In this document: positions 1-8,498 of the stretch, one piece after another
Layout: each line of letters opens with the position of its first letter
How positions within the stretch are numbered: the first letter of the stretch is position 1
Assembly (NCBI RefSeq): GCF_016862215.1
Contig: NZ_BOMN01000023.1
Span: 1 to 64,000, forward strand
Origin: Winogradskya humida
GTDB lineage: Bacteria; Actinomycetota; Actinomycetes; Mycobacteriales; Micromonosporaceae
Direction of reading: 5' to 3'
Length of the DNA: 64,000 nt
Position numbers and translations under genes: made by a program
The notes under the pieces: generated by a model
Database searches by the model: none
The model's input: only the letters and a program-made list of their open reading frames with translations
What the model was told of the DNA's origin: nothing

Positions 1-57
1 CGGGCCGGGTGGCGGCCCGCGCCCGCGCCTACCTCCGGGATCAGCGGCTCCGGACGG

Positions 58-1041
58 TTACCGCACCAGCCAGTCCTGGGTCTTCCTGGCCATGCCGGGG
101 TGCAGGCTCAGGCGGAACCGGACGGGCCGGACGCCGTTCCGGATCTGGAAGACGATCATCCGCGCCGCCGCGTACCGCCCGCTGGAGCCGGGGTCGGGCG
201 GTTGGAGCCGGGTGAGCGGGCGAGTGTCCTGAGCCTTCGTCATGACGGTGTTGCGCGCGTATTTGCGCCCCTTGGAGTCGATGAGCCACGTGTGCTTCTC
301 GACGGTGGGCAGGAAAGGGACCGGGCCCTCGTTCTGGACCAGCACCCGGACCGCGACCAGCCGGTAGCCGGCCGCCGGTTCGAGCTCCTTGTCTAACGGC
401 TGGCGGGTGAACGTCAGGACCGCCGGGTCCTCGACGCCCATGATCGAGATTCCCATCCGCTCGCCGGAGTCACCGCGCATGAGCACGTCCCCGCTGACCG
501 GCAGCGCCTCGTCCACCGACACCGGCGCCGGCGCATCCCAGACCGGAAGCGGATCGGGCGTACGCGCAGGAGCGGCAGGGAAAACCGGCGCGGCGGGCAG
601 CACCGGCGATGAGGTCGGCGACCAGTCAGGCCATGACGATCGCCCGGCAACGATGCCCGGGGCGTCGACCGCCGGGGAGTGCCCGGCCCGGGTCACGACC
701 GTCCCGATGCCGGCAACAACGGCGACGCCCACGACAACGGCCACGATCAGCGCAGCCGACAGCCGTCCCCTCCGGGTCCGGGACCGCCCAGGAGCGCCTG
801 GGGACCGCCCGGGAGCTCCCGGGAGATCGCCCGGGGAGCGGGCGGGGGTGTCGCAGCCGCCGGGGGGATGGCCCGGATCACCCCCGCGAGCGCCGGGGGT
901 TGGTGCGGCCGGGGCCGGCGTGGCCGCCCGAGCGCGGCGCATGCTCCGGACGGCGACGACACCGCCGACTGCGGCCAGCGAGACGACGGCCGCGGCCGCG
1001 ATGACGCGGGAATGTCGGCGCGGTGCGGGGATCACGGCCAC
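58..1041 (-). CDS. Membrane-anchored hypothetical protein with DUF4352-like C-terminal domain
   Basis: Hypothetical protein of 327 residues read from a GTG. Two hydrophobic segments are visible (about residues 13-32 and 96-116), separated by a Pro/Gly/Arg-rich linker with repeated PGAPGRSP-like units. The C-terminal 150 residues form a beta-rich domain (VLTFTRQPLD, YRLVAVRVLVQNEGPVPF, HTWLIDSKGRKY) resembling the telokin-like DUF4352 fold of secreted and membrane actinobacterial proteins. It lies 25 bp downstream of the small F420-type oxidoreductase on the same strand and may be read from the same message. No enzymatic motif is seen and function is unknown. The start is uncertain; a second in-frame GTG lies two codons in. 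Confidence 0.6.
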   Translation of the reverse strand: MAVIPAPRRHSRVIAAAAVVSLAAVGGVVAVRSMRRARAATPAPAAPTPGARGGDPGHPPGGCDTPARSPGDLPGAPGRSPGAPGRSRTRRGRLSAALIVAVVVGVAVVAGIGTVVTRAGHSPAVDAPGIVAGRSSWPDWSPTSSPVLPAAPVFPAAPARTPDPLPVWDAPAPVSVDEALPVSGDVLMRGDSGERMGISIMGVEDPAVLTFTRQPLDKELEPAAGYRLVAVRVLVQNEGPVPFLPTVEKHTWLIDSKGRKYARNTVMTKAQDTRPLTRLQPPDPGSSGRYAAARMIVFQIRNGVRPVRFRLSLHPGMARKTQDWLVR

Positions 1042-1066
1042 CGCATCGGCAGCCCGGCCACCGGCT

Positions 1067-1453
1067 TTAGCCGTACGGCGGGAAGGTGACCTCGACGAGG
1101 GGGCTGCCCGCGATCCAGAACTCGGGTGCGTGCCCCGGCCGGCTGGTGATCTCGTGGAGCGGGGTGAGCAGGGCGGTGAAGACCTGCTCGCGCTCGCCCG
1201 GGTCGGTGACGGGGCGCGCGGTGGCCGGCAGGTCGGCGGTGGCGGACTGCTTGAGGTGGAAGGTGAAGGCGGGGTTGGCGACGAGGTTGGCGTACCAGTC
1301 CCGGGGCCGGCCGGGGGTGCCGGTGATGTAGTAACGGCCGTCGACGCGGTGGAACCAGATCTCGATCCGGCTCGGCGACCCGGACCGTCGCCCGATGGTG
1401 GTGATGTCGATGACCCGGTCCTGTGCCAGCGCGGTGGCGCTCTGCTCGCTCAT
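1067..1453 (-). CDS. Deazaflavin (F420)-dependent nitroreductase-family protein
   Basis: A protein of about 128 residues of the small split-barrel Ddn/F420-dependent oxidoreductase family. The family signature is visible as TTIGRRSG near the N-terminus, followed by an RIEIWFHRVDGRYYITGTPG strand pair and DWYANLVANPAFTFHLK. Members bind F420 or FMN and reduce small substrates; the substrate here cannot be told. The ATG at 1453 is preferred over one 30 bp upstream because GAGAGGA sits 7 bp before it. It follows the polyamine operon by 48 bp on the same strand, so it may be its last or penultimate cistron, but a functional link is only inferred. Confidence 0.8.
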   Translation of the reverse strand: MSEQSATALAQDRVIDITTIGRRSGSPSRIEIWFHRVDGRYYITGTPGRPRDWYANLVANPAFTFHLKQSATADLPATARPVTDPGEREQVFTALLTPLHEITSRPGHAPEFWIAGSPLVEVTFPPYG

Positions 1454-1501
1454 GGCCGATTCCTCTCTCCCGTAGGAACTCAACCTATAGGAGATGCGGG
1501 A

Positions 1502-2863
1502 CTAGGAGTCGAAGCCGAGGCCGACCTTGTCGAGTGTCCGCAGCCACAGGTTGCGCCGCCCGTCGTGCCGGTCGGCCTGGGCGATCGACCAGCGGGTCAG
1601 CTGGATGACCCCGGAGCGCACCGGCTCCGGCGGGAACGGCACCGGCTTGGTGCGGACCAACTGCAAAGATGTCAGGGGGGTACGCCGCCCGCTGAGCAGA
1701 TCGAGCATCACGTTGGCCCCGAACCGCGTGGCCCCGACGCCCAGCCCCGTGTACCCGGCGGCGTACGCGAGCCGCCCGCCGAACGCCGTACCGAAGAAGG
1801 AGCTGAACCGGCTGCACGCGTCGATGACCCCGCCCCACTTGTGGGTGAAAGCCACGTCGGCGAGCTGCGGGAACGTCTCCGTGAAGTGCCGCGCGAGCAG
1901 CGCGAACGTGGCCTCCCGCTGATCGTGGTCCGAGATGATCCGCCCGCCCCGGTAGTAGACGGCGTCGTAGCCGCCCCACAGGATCCGGTTGTCGCTGGTC
2001 AGCCGGTAGTAGTGGAACTGGTTGCCGGAGTCGCCGACCCCCTGCCGGTGCCGCCACCCGATGGATGCGAGCTGCGCGGCGCTGAGTGGCTCCGTCATCA
2101 GCGCATAGTCATAGACCGGGATCACGTAGTGCTGAAGCCGCCGCAGCAGATTGGTGTGCGCTCCGGTCGCGAGCGCCACCCGGGCCGCGGAGACCTGCCC
2201 CCGCAGCGTGTGCAGCCGCAGCCCGCCCCCGCCGGCGACGATCCGGTCGACCCGCGTGTTCTCGTAGAACCGCACCCCCAGCGACAGGCACGCGTCACGC
2301 AGCCCCCACACCAGCCGGGCCGGGTCGACCATGGCGCATCCGTCACGGTCCCAGACCCCGCCGAGATAGGTGGGGGAGTCGATCTCGGCCCGGACCTCGT
2401 CGCGGTCGAGGAACTGCAGGCCCCGGTCCCGCAGGGTGGCGAGGGAGGCCAATTGCCAGGGCTCGGTCGCGACATGCAGTTCGCCCGTACGCTCAAAGCC
2501 GCACGAGATCCCGTACCGCCCGACGGCCTCCTCGATCTCGTCGAGATTGCGCCGTCCGAGCCGTTCGAGCGTGTCCATCTCGTCCGGGAAGCGTGACAGC
2601 CCGTTGTCGAAGCCGTGCGTGAGGCTCGCCGAGCAGAACCCGCCGTTGCGCCCCGACGCCGCCCAGCCCGCCGTCCCCGCCTCGAGCACCACGACGTCGC
2701 GTCCGGGGTCGCGTTCCTTGGCGAGCAGCGCCGTCCACAGCCCGCTGTACCCGGCGCCGATCACCGCGAGATCGGCCGTGGTGGCCCCCACGAGCGGGTC
2801 CAGCGCCGCGGGGGCGGCGTCCTGATCGAGCCAGTAGGGAGTGGGGGACGCGTCAGCCGGCAC
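1502..2863 (-). CDS. puuB: FAD-dependent amine oxidase, gamma-glutamylputrescine oxidase-like
   Basis: 453-residue DAO-superfamily flavoenzyme. The ADP-binding motif VIGAGYSGLWTA is at residues 34-45, followed by VVVLEAG, and the family's GRNGGFC segment is near residue 72. Length and architecture match PuuB and related glycine/D-amino-acid oxidases that oxidise putrescine derivatives to aminoaldehydes. Its start overlaps the end of the PotC-like permease by 11 bp, and an aminoaldehyde-type dehydrogenase begins the same operon, which fits amine oxidation followed by aldehyde oxidation. No gamma-glutamylputrescine synthetase lies in the window, so the true substrate could be free putrescine, a glutamylated form or another amine. 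The symbol is therefore by analogy. Confidence 0.78.
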   Translation of the reverse strand: MPADASPTPYWLDQDAAPAALDPLVGATTADLAVIGAGYSGLWTALLAKERDPGRDVVVLEAGTAGWAASGRNGGFCSASLTHGFDNGLSRFPDEMDTLERLGRRNLDEIEEAVGRYGISCGFERTGELHVATEPWQLASLATLRDRGLQFLDRDEVRAEIDSPTYLGGVWDRDGCAMVDPARLVWGLRDACLSLGVRFYENTRVDRIVAGGGGLRLHTLRGQVSAARVALATGAHTNLLRRLQHYVIPVYDYALMTEPLSAAQLASIGWRHRQGVGDSGNQFHYYRLTSDNRILWGGYDAVYYRGGRIISDHDQREATFALLARHFTETFPQLADVAFTHKWGGVIDACSRFSSFFGTAFGGRLAYAAGYTGLGVGATRFGANVMLDLLSGRRTPLTSLQLVRTKPVPFPPEPVRSGVIQLTRWSIAQADRHDGRRNLWLRTLDKVGLGFDS

Positions 2864-3623
2864 GATGGGACCTGGCGCGGATCGTGGTGCCGACCGCGAT
2901 CAGGACGCCCACCAGGAAGATCAGGGTGCCCATCACGTTGACCTGCGGGGGCAGCCCGACCCGGGTCGCGCCCCAGATCCAGAGCGGGAACGTGGTCGTG
3001 GTGCCCGCGGTGAAGTTGGTGACCACGAAGTCGTCGATGCTCAGCGCGAACGCCAGCAGCATGCCCGAGCCGACGGCCGGCAGGATCAGCGGGAACGTGA
3101 CGCGCCAGAACGTGGTCCAGCCGTTCGCGCCGAGGTCCGCGGCGGCCTCCTCGATGGAGCGGTCCAGGGTCAGCACGCGGGCGCGGACCACGACCGCCAC
3201 GAACGAGATGGAGAACATCACGTGCGCGATGGTGATGGTGGCCGCGCCGAGGCCGACGCCGAGCGACACGAACAGCGTCAGCAACGACGCGCCCATGACC
3301 AGCTCGGGGGACGACATCGTGGCGAACATGATCAGGTTGATCGTGCCGGAGCCGCGGAACCGGTAGCGGCCCAGGGCGTACCCGATGCCGGTGCCCAGCG
3401 CGCCGGCGATCAGCATCGTGAGGACGGCGACGACCAGCGAGACGACCAGGGCCTTCGTGAGCTCGTCGAGGGCGAACACCTTGCCGTACCACTTGAGGGT
3501 GAAGCCGTCCCAGGTCTGGTTGTAGCGCCCGGGGGTGTCGTTGAAACCGAACACGATCATGACCAGGACCGGCAGCGTCAGCCACGCGATCACGAGCCAG
3601 GTGTAGGCGCGCAGGATCCTCAT
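2853..3623 (-). CDS. potC: Polyamine-type ABC transporter permease (PotC-like)
   Basis: Inner-membrane permease of 256 residues with about six hydrophobic helices. The cytoplasmic EAA loop is visible as EEAAADLGANGWTTFWRVTFP about 150 residues in. It pairs with the PotB-like permease to form the channel of a spermidine/putrescine-class importer. The ATG at 3623 overlaps the stop of the upstream permease as ATGA, so translation is probably coupled; a much longer reading frame runs upstream but is internal to the neighbour. The C-terminus overlaps the oxidase start by 11 bp. Substrate specificity is inferred from the PotD- and PotA-like partners and the amine-catabolic genes in the operon. Confidence 0.85.
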   Translation of the reverse strand: MRILRAYTWLVIAWLTLPVLVMIVFGFNDTPGRYNQTWDGFTLKWYGKVFALDELTKALVVSLVVAVLTMLIAGALGTGIGYALGRYRFRGSGTINLIMFATMSSPELVMGASLLTLFVSLGVGLGAATITIAHVMFSISFVAVVVRARVLTLDRSIEEAAADLGANGWTTFWRVTFPLILPAVGSGMLLAFALSIDDFVVTNFTAGTTTTFPLWIWGATRVGLPPQVNVMGTLIFLVGVLIAVGTTIRARSHRAG

Positions 3624-4474
3624 CGGGCGGCCACCTTCATGACGTCCTCGGTGCCGAGCGCCCGGGCGTAGGCGAAGACGCCGATGAGCAGCACCGCCAT
3701 CAGCGTGAAGCTCAGCGCCGACGCCGTCGGGTAGTTGGAACTGACCAGGTACTGCGACTGGATCACCTGGCCGATCATCGTGGTCGACGAGCTGCCCAGC
3801 ACCGCCGAGTTGACGTAGTCGGAGCTGGCCGGCACGAACGTCATCAGGACGCCGGCGAAGACACCGGGGAGCGCCAGGGGGAAGACGACCCTGCGGAAGG
3901 CGACCAGCGGGGACGCGTACAGGTCGCGGGCGGCCTCGACCACCCGCGGGTCGATGCGTTCCAGCGCGACATAGATCGGCAGCACCATGAAGGGCAGGAA
4001 GTTGTAGACCAGCCCGAGGATGACCGCGACCGGCGTACCGAGGATGTGGAAGCTGTCGGCCAGCAGCCCGGCGTCCTTCAGCGGCCCGAGCAGGATGCCC
4101 TCGTCGGTGAGGATGTAGCGCCACGAGATCGTCCGCAGCACGAACGACACGAAGAACGGCAGCAGCAGCAGGAACAGCAACGTCGCCTTGCGGCGCCGGC
4201 CGTAGAACGCGATGAAGTACGCCACCGGGAACGCCGCGACGATCAGCAGCACCGTCGTGATCGCCCCGTAGATCAGCGACCGCACGAGCTGGACGCGGTA
4301 GTTGGTGATGGCGTCCACGTACGTCTGCCAGTGACCCGTCAGGACGTACCCGTTGACGACATCGCCCTCCTGCAGCGACAGCGACAGCATCGTCACCATC
4401 GGGACGACGAAGAACAGCAGCAGCCAGAGCCCGCCGGGCAGGACCAGCAGGTAGGGCGCGAGACGGTGGCGCAT
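3620..4474 (-). CDS. potB: Polyamine-type ABC transporter permease (PotB-like)
   Basis: 284-residue permease. It begins with a cytoplasmic MRHRL and a first membrane helix (LLVLPGGLWLLLFFVVP), then a periplasmic stretch and about five further helices. The EAA loop is VEAARDLYASPLVAFRRVVFPLALPG. Two permeases plus one ATPase and one binding protein make a full importer. The ATG at 4474 lies 5 bp beyond the binding-protein stop (4480). The 3' end overlaps the next permease by 4 bp (ATGA). The gene order ATPase-binding protein-permease-permease differs from E. coli potABCD but is common in actinomycete amine clusters. Confidence 0.85.
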   Translation of the reverse strand: MRHRLAPYLLVLPGGLWLLLFFVVPMVTMLSLSLQEGDVVNGYVLTGHWQTYVDAITNYRVQLVRSLIYGAITTVLLIVAAFPVAYFIAFYGRRRKATLLFLLLLPFFVSFVLRTISWRYILTDEGILLGPLKDAGLLADSFHILGTPVAVILGLVYNFLPFMVLPIYVALERIDPRVVEAARDLYASPLVAFRRVVFPLALPGVFAGVLMTFVPASSDYVNSAVLGSSSTTMIGQVIQSQYLVSSNYPTASALSFTLMAVLLIGVFAYARALGTEDVMKVAAR

Positions 4475-4479
4475 CGGCG

Positions 4480-5691
4480 TCAGCTCAGGACGACGGGTTC
4501 GAAGATGGACTGGTACTCCTGGTGCTCGGCCTCGGTGGCGAACTCGCGGTAGTAGTGCAGCTTCGCGTAGTCGGCGGCACCCGGGAAGACGAGCGGGCTC
4601 GCCGCGACCGCCGCCAGATCGGGGTTCGTGGCGGCGTCCTTCTTGATCTGCTCCTGCGCGGCCGGCACCGGGCACACGAAGTTGATGTATTCGGCGAGCG
4701 TCGCGGCGTTCGTGACGTCGTAGAAGAAGTCCATGAGCTTGATCGCGTCGAGGGGATTCTTGGCGGTGATCGGGATGGCGAAGTTGTCCGTCCAGATCGT
4801 GCCGCCCTCGGAGGGGATCACGAACTTGAAATCCGTACCGTCGGACACGTTCTTCTGGAAGACGTCACCCGACCAGGCCTGGGTGATCCACACCTCGCCC
4901 TTGCCGAGCGCGTCGATGTAGCTCTGGTCGTAGTAGTTGCGCAGGATGCCCTGGCTCTTCTGCTCCTTGAGCTTGGCGGCCGCCTTCTTCCAGTCCTCGG
5001 CGGTCGACTTCTCCGGGTTGACGCCGAGCGCCATGAGCCCGAAGTTGCCGAGCTCCGAGGTGTCGGAGAACATGCCGACCTTGCCCTTGAACGCCGGGTC
5101 GAACAGGTCGGCGATCGAGGTGATCGGGCGCCCGGTCTTCTTCTCGTCGTACGCGATGCCGGTGATCCCCGACGTCCACGGGATCGAGTACACGTTCCCC
5201 GGGTCGAAGGCCTCCTTGGCGTACGCGGGATCGGCGTTCGCCACGTAGTTGGTCAGCTTCGAGTGGTCCAGCGGCGCGAGGAACCCGGAGTCGCGGAACT
5301 GCTTGAACTGGATGCCGTTGGTGATGACCATCAGGTCGTACCCGATGTCCTGACCCGCGGCGAGCTGCGGCTGCACCTTCGCGAACCAGGGACCCATCTC
5401 CTGGATGACCTCTTCGTACTTCACCTGCACGCCGGTCGCCGCCGTGAACTTCGTCAGCTCCGGGTGCTTGGGGTCCATGTAGAGCGGCCAGTTCGCGAAG
5501 TTCAGCTTGCCGTTGCTGGTCCTGCCGGCCCAGAACTTCGCCACCGCGTCGGCGGCGGGGGCGCTGGCACCGGGGGAGCCCTTGCCCTTCACCCCGCACG
5601 CGGCGAGGGCCATGCCGAGGCCCGCGAGCCCGGACATCTTCAGAACGTCGCGACGGTTGGTCAGGCCACGGATCAAGGAAGGGTCGGTCAC
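4480..5691 (-). CDS. potD: Spermidine/putrescine-type substrate-binding lipoprotein (PotD-like)
   Basis: 403-residue extracytoplasmic binding protein. The N-terminus carries a twin-arginine motif (NRRDVLK, residues 12-18) and a hydrophobic run ending in the lipobox ALAAC with Cys32, so a Tat-exported lipoprotein is likely. The mature part has the PotD-like features LNFANWPLYMD and YDLMVITNG and a C-terminal LMDFFYDVTNAATLAEYINFV region. The GTG at 5691 is chosen because it forms a GTGA overlap with the ATPase stop; longer forms would run through the ATPase gene. It captures the amine and delivers it to the two permeases encoded directly downstream. Confidence 0.85.
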   Translation of the reverse strand: MTDPSLIRGLTNRRDVLKMSGLAGLGMALAACGVKGKGSPGASAPAADAVAKFWAGRTSNGKLNFANWPLYMDPKHPELTKFTAATGVQVKYEEVIQEMGPWFAKVQPQLAAGQDIGYDLMVITNGIQFKQFRDSGFLAPLDHSKLTNYVANADPAYAKEAFDPGNVYSIPWTSGITGIAYDEKKTGRPITSIADLFDPAFKGKVGMFSDTSELGNFGLMALGVNPEKSTAEDWKKAAAKLKEQKSQGILRNYYDQSYIDALGKGEVWITQAWSGDVFQKNVSDGTDFKFVIPSEGGTIWTDNFAIPITAKNPLDAIKLMDFFYDVTNAATLAEYINFVCPVPAAQEQIKKDAATNPDLAAVAASPLVFPGAADYAKLHYYREFATEAEHQEYQSIFEPVVLS

Positions 5692-6797
5692 GGTCGGACT
5701 CCGATCGGGTACGAGTGCTGCGGGCTCCAGGTCAGGTACACGCGGTCGCCGGGTCCGGCCAGGTCCTCGGCGGAGTACGCGTTCTGGTCGAACACGACGA
5801 GGTCGGCGCCGGCGGACGTCCTGACCGTGTAGTTCGTGGAGGTGCCGTGATAGACGACCTCGCGGACGGTGCCGGTGAGCACGCTGCAATCGGCGGCGGC
5901 GGGTGCGTCGCGGCTCAGGTCGATCTTCTCCGGGCGTACGGAAATCTCGAGCTTTGTGCCGTCGGTGACCGACGGTGGGACCGGAACCAGCACCTTCTCC
6001 TCCGGGGCGAAGACGAGCAGGGCGACGCCGCCGGAGATTGAGTCCACCGAGCCGTCGAGGAGGTTGGAGGTGCCGATGAAGCCGGCCACGAACCGGGTCG
6101 CGGGCTTCTCGTAGATCTCGCGCGGCGTCCCGAGCTGGTCGATGCGCCCGCCCTCCATCACCGCGATGCGGTCCGACATGGTCAGCGCCTCGCCCTGGTC
6201 GTGGGTGACGTAGACGAACGTGATGCCGACCTCGCGCTGGATGCGTTTGAGCTCGATCTGCATCTGCTGGCGCAGTTTGAGGTCGAGCGCGCCGAGGGGC
6301 TCGTCGAGCAGCAGCGCCCGCGGCCCGTTCACCAGGGCCCGGGCCAGCGCGACCCGCTGCTGCTGACCGCCGGACATCTCGCGGGGGGAGCGTTTCTCCA
6401 TGCCGGTCAGCGACACGATCTCCAGCATCTCGCCGACCCGGCGGCGGATCTCATCCTTGGCGACCTTCTTGCGCTCCAGACCGAAAGCCACATTTTGGTA
6501 CGCGGTCAGGTGCGGGAACAACGCATACGACTGGAACACCATGTTGACGTCCCGTTTGTGCGGCGCGACCCCGGTGACATCGTTGCCGTCCAGGAACACG
6601 GTGCCGCCGCTGGGCTCCTCGAACCCGGCGATCATCCGCATGGTCGTGGTCTTCCCGCAGCCCGACGGGCCGAGCAGGGAGAAGAACTCGCCCTGTCCCA
6701 CGGCGAGATCGGTCGGCTTGACGGCCTGCACCGTGTCACCGTGGGAGAGGAAGTCCTTGTGTACGCCGACGAGCTCGATCGCGGCCGTATCGCTCAT
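5688..6797 (-). CDS. potA: Polyamine-type ABC transporter ATPase (PotA-like)
   Basis: 369-residue ATP-binding subunit. Walker A GPSGCGKTT is at residues 43-51, the Q-loop lies in VNMVFQSYALFPHLT, the signature MSGGQQQRV is at 141-149, Walker B ALLLDEP is at 161-167, and the H-loop is VTHDQGEA. About 130 further residues form a TOBE-type regulatory domain, as in PotA and MalK. It starts 14 bp after the aldehyde dehydrogenase stop and its own stop overlaps the binding-protein start. It energises amine uptake at the cytoplasmic face. The binding protein and permeases downstream make the polyamine assignment better than the ATPase alone would. Confidence 0.9.
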   Translation of the reverse strand: MSDTAAIELVGVHKDFLSHGDTVQAVKPTDLAVGQGEFFSLLGPSGCGKTTTMRMIAGFEEPSGGTVFLDGNDVTGVAPHKRDVNMVFQSYALFPHLTAYQNVAFGLERKKVAKDEIRRRVGEMLEIVSLTGMEKRSPREMSGGQQQRVALARALVNGPRALLLDEPLGALDLKLRQQMQIELKRIQREVGITFVYVTHDQGEALTMSDRIAVMEGGRIDQLGTPREIYEKPATRFVAGFIGTSNLLDGSVDSISGGVALLVFAPEEKVLVPVPPSVTDGTKLEISVRPEKIDLSRDAPAAADCSVLTGTVREVVYHGTSTNYTVRTSAGADLVVFDQNAYSAEDLAGPGDRVYLTWSPQHSYPIGVRP

Positions 6798-6811
6798 GGA
6801 TGATCCTTACT

Positions 6812-8248
6812 TCAGCCGAGGTAGCTCATCACGTGCTTGATGCGGGTGTATTCCTCGAAGCCGTACATCGAGAGGTCCTTGCCATAGCCGGAGTGCCCGA
6901 ACCCGCCGTGCGGCATCTCGGACACGAACGGCAGGTGGGTGTTGATCCAGACGGCACCGAAGTCGAGGCGCCGCGAGACCCGCATCGCGCGGCCGTGGTC
7001 ACGCGTCCAGACGCTGGCGCTCAGCCCGAACCGCACGTCGTTGGCCCACCGCACGGCCGTGTCCTCGTCGTCGAAGCGCTGCACGGTGATCACCGGCCCG
7101 AAGACCTCGTCCTGGATCATCTCGTCGCGCTGCAGCAGACCGGCGACGACGGTCGGCTCGACGAAGTAGCCGCGGTCACCGATCCGGCGCCCGCCGGTGA
7201 CGACCTCCGCGTGCTCCGGCGCCCGGGCCAGGAAACCCTGCACCCGGCCCAGCTGGTCGGCGTTGTTGACCGGCCCGAAGAACGCCTCCGGATCGCCGGG
7301 CCCACCGACCACGGTGTTCTTCGCGGCGTCGGCCAGCGCGGCGGTGAAGTCGTCGGCGATCCGCGCGTGCACCAGCACCCGGGTCGCGGCGGTGCAGTCC
7401 TGACCCGCGTTGAAGTAACCGGCCCCGGCGATGGCGGACGCGGCGGACGCGATGTCCACGTCGTCGAACACGATCACCGGTGCCTTGCCGCCCAGCTCGA
7501 GATGGACCTTCTTGAGGTCGGCGGCGGCACCCGCGGCGACCTCCATGCCCGCGCGGGTGGAACCGGTGATCGAGACGAGCTGGGGGAGCGGGTGCGCGAC
7601 CAGCGCCCGGCCGGTGTCGCGATCGCCACACACGACGTTGAGCACACCCGGCGGCAGGAACTCCGCGGCGATCTCCGCGAGCAGCAGCGTCGTCACCGGG
7701 GTGGTCTCGGAGGGCTTGAGCACGACGGCGTTGCCGGCGGCGATCGCGGGTGCGAACTTCCACACCGCCATGACCATCGGATAGTTCCACGGCGTCACCT
7801 GCGCGCAGACACCGATCGGCTCGCGTCGCACCCAGGACGTGTGGTCACGAAGATATTCGCCGGCCGAACGGCCCTCGAGGACACGGGCGGCACCGGCGAA
7901 GAAACGCAGCTCGTCGAGGAGCGGTGCCATCTCCTCCTGCCGGGTCGCCTCGATGGGTTTTCCGGTGTCGCGGCACTCCGCGGCGATGATCTCCTCGGCC
8001 CGGGCCTCGACGGCGTCGGCGATCCGCAGCAGGGCGCGCTGGCGGTCGGCCGGGGTCGCGTCGCGCCAGGTCTCGAAGCCGGACGCGGCGGCTGCCATCG
8101 CGGCGTCGACGTCCTCGGCGGTCGAGACCGGTGCGTGCGCGTACGTCCCGCCGGTGCTCGGATCGATGACCGGCGACGTGCGCCCGTCGGCGGGCTCGGC
8201 ATAGGACCCCGCGACGAAATTCCGCAGGACGGGCAGCGCTTCACTCAA
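6812..8248 (-). CDS. Aminobutyraldehyde/betaine-aldehyde-type dehydrogenase
   Basis: NAD(P)-dependent aldehyde dehydrogenase of about 478 residues. Visible motifs are TPWNYPMVMAVWK, the cofactor-loop ITGSTRAG, LELGGK with the general-base Glu near residue 251, and FNAGQDC with the catalytic Cys near residue 285. It probably oxidises the aminoaldehyde made by the FAD oxidase in the same operon, for example 4-aminobutanal to GABA. The TTG at 8248 is preferred over an ATG 78 bp upstream because GGGGAGGG lies about 10 bp before it and because the length then matches PatD-like enzymes (about 474 residues). It is the first cistron of a six-gene leftward operon. Confidence 0.8.
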   Translation of the reverse strand: MSEALPVLRNFVAGSYAEPADGRTSPVIDPSTGGTYAHAPVSTAEDVDAAMAAAASGFETWRDATPADRQRALLRIADAVEARAEEIIAAECRDTGKPIEATRQEEMAPLLDELRFFAGAARVLEGRSAGEYLRDHTSWVRREPIGVCAQVTPWNYPMVMAVWKFAPAIAAGNAVVLKPSETTPVTTLLLAEIAAEFLPPGVLNVVCGDRDTGRALVAHPLPQLVSITGSTRAGMEVAAGAAADLKKVHLELGGKAPVIVFDDVDIASAASAIAGAGYFNAGQDCTAATRVLVHARIADDFTAALADAAKNTVVGGPGDPEAFFGPVNNADQLGRVQGFLARAPEHAEVVTGGRRIGDRGYFVEPTVVAGLLQRDEMIQDEVFGPVITVQRFDDEDTAVRWANDVRFGLSASVWTRDHGRAMRVSRRLDFGAVWINTHLPFVSEMPHGGFGHSGYGKDLSMYGFEEYTRIKHVMSYLG

Positions 8249-8392
8249 CGTAGTCGGACCCTCCCCGGTCGGCGTGGAGGGACCTTGACACACGCCGAGC
8301 CGTGGAGACAAGCAAATCCGAAGCATTTTTCAAGAACGAAACGGAATCAGCCGTACGCCGTCCGCGCGGCTGCGCAATCCACCGTCTTTCCG

Positions 8393-8416
8393 GGCTCGTA
8401 AAACGAAAAACGAGCC
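8393..8416 (-). promoter_or_regulatory. Hairpin in the leader of the polyamine operon
   Basis: GGCTCGT (8393-8399) and ACGAGCC (8410-8416) form a 7-bp perfect stem with an A-rich loop (U-rich on the leftward transcript), about 145 bp before the aldehyde dehydrogenase start. It could be a leader hairpin, an operator or a weak terminator. No promoter hexamers were recognised with confidence around it. Confidence 0.35.
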
Positions 8417-8456
8417 TTCAGTCCGGCCAGGGGCGACGGCGGGGTGGTGGAACGGG

Positions 8457-8483
8457 AGCGCCCACCCCCGTGGGGTGGGCGCT
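8457..8483 (-). terminator. Intrinsic-type terminator after azoR
   Basis: A perfect 12-bp inverted repeat, AGCGCCCACCCC and GGGGTGGGCGCT with a 3-base loop, begins 15 bp after the azoR stop. The sequence after it is not U-rich, as is usual for actinomycete terminators. It separates azoR from the downstream polyamine operon leader. Confidence 0.8.
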
Positions 8484-8498
8484 GTCTCGCGGAAGGGA

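Noticed and set aside
1..215. Possible 3' end of a rightward gene
   Set aside because: The first codons look plausible (ARAYLRDQRLRTV), but the frame runs 158 bp into the first leftward gene with poor codon use and no family.
389..2596. 735-codon open frame on the plus strand
   Set aside because: It is opposite two genes with clear families and has the Arg/Pro/Gly-rich make-up of an antisense frame in high-G+C DNA.
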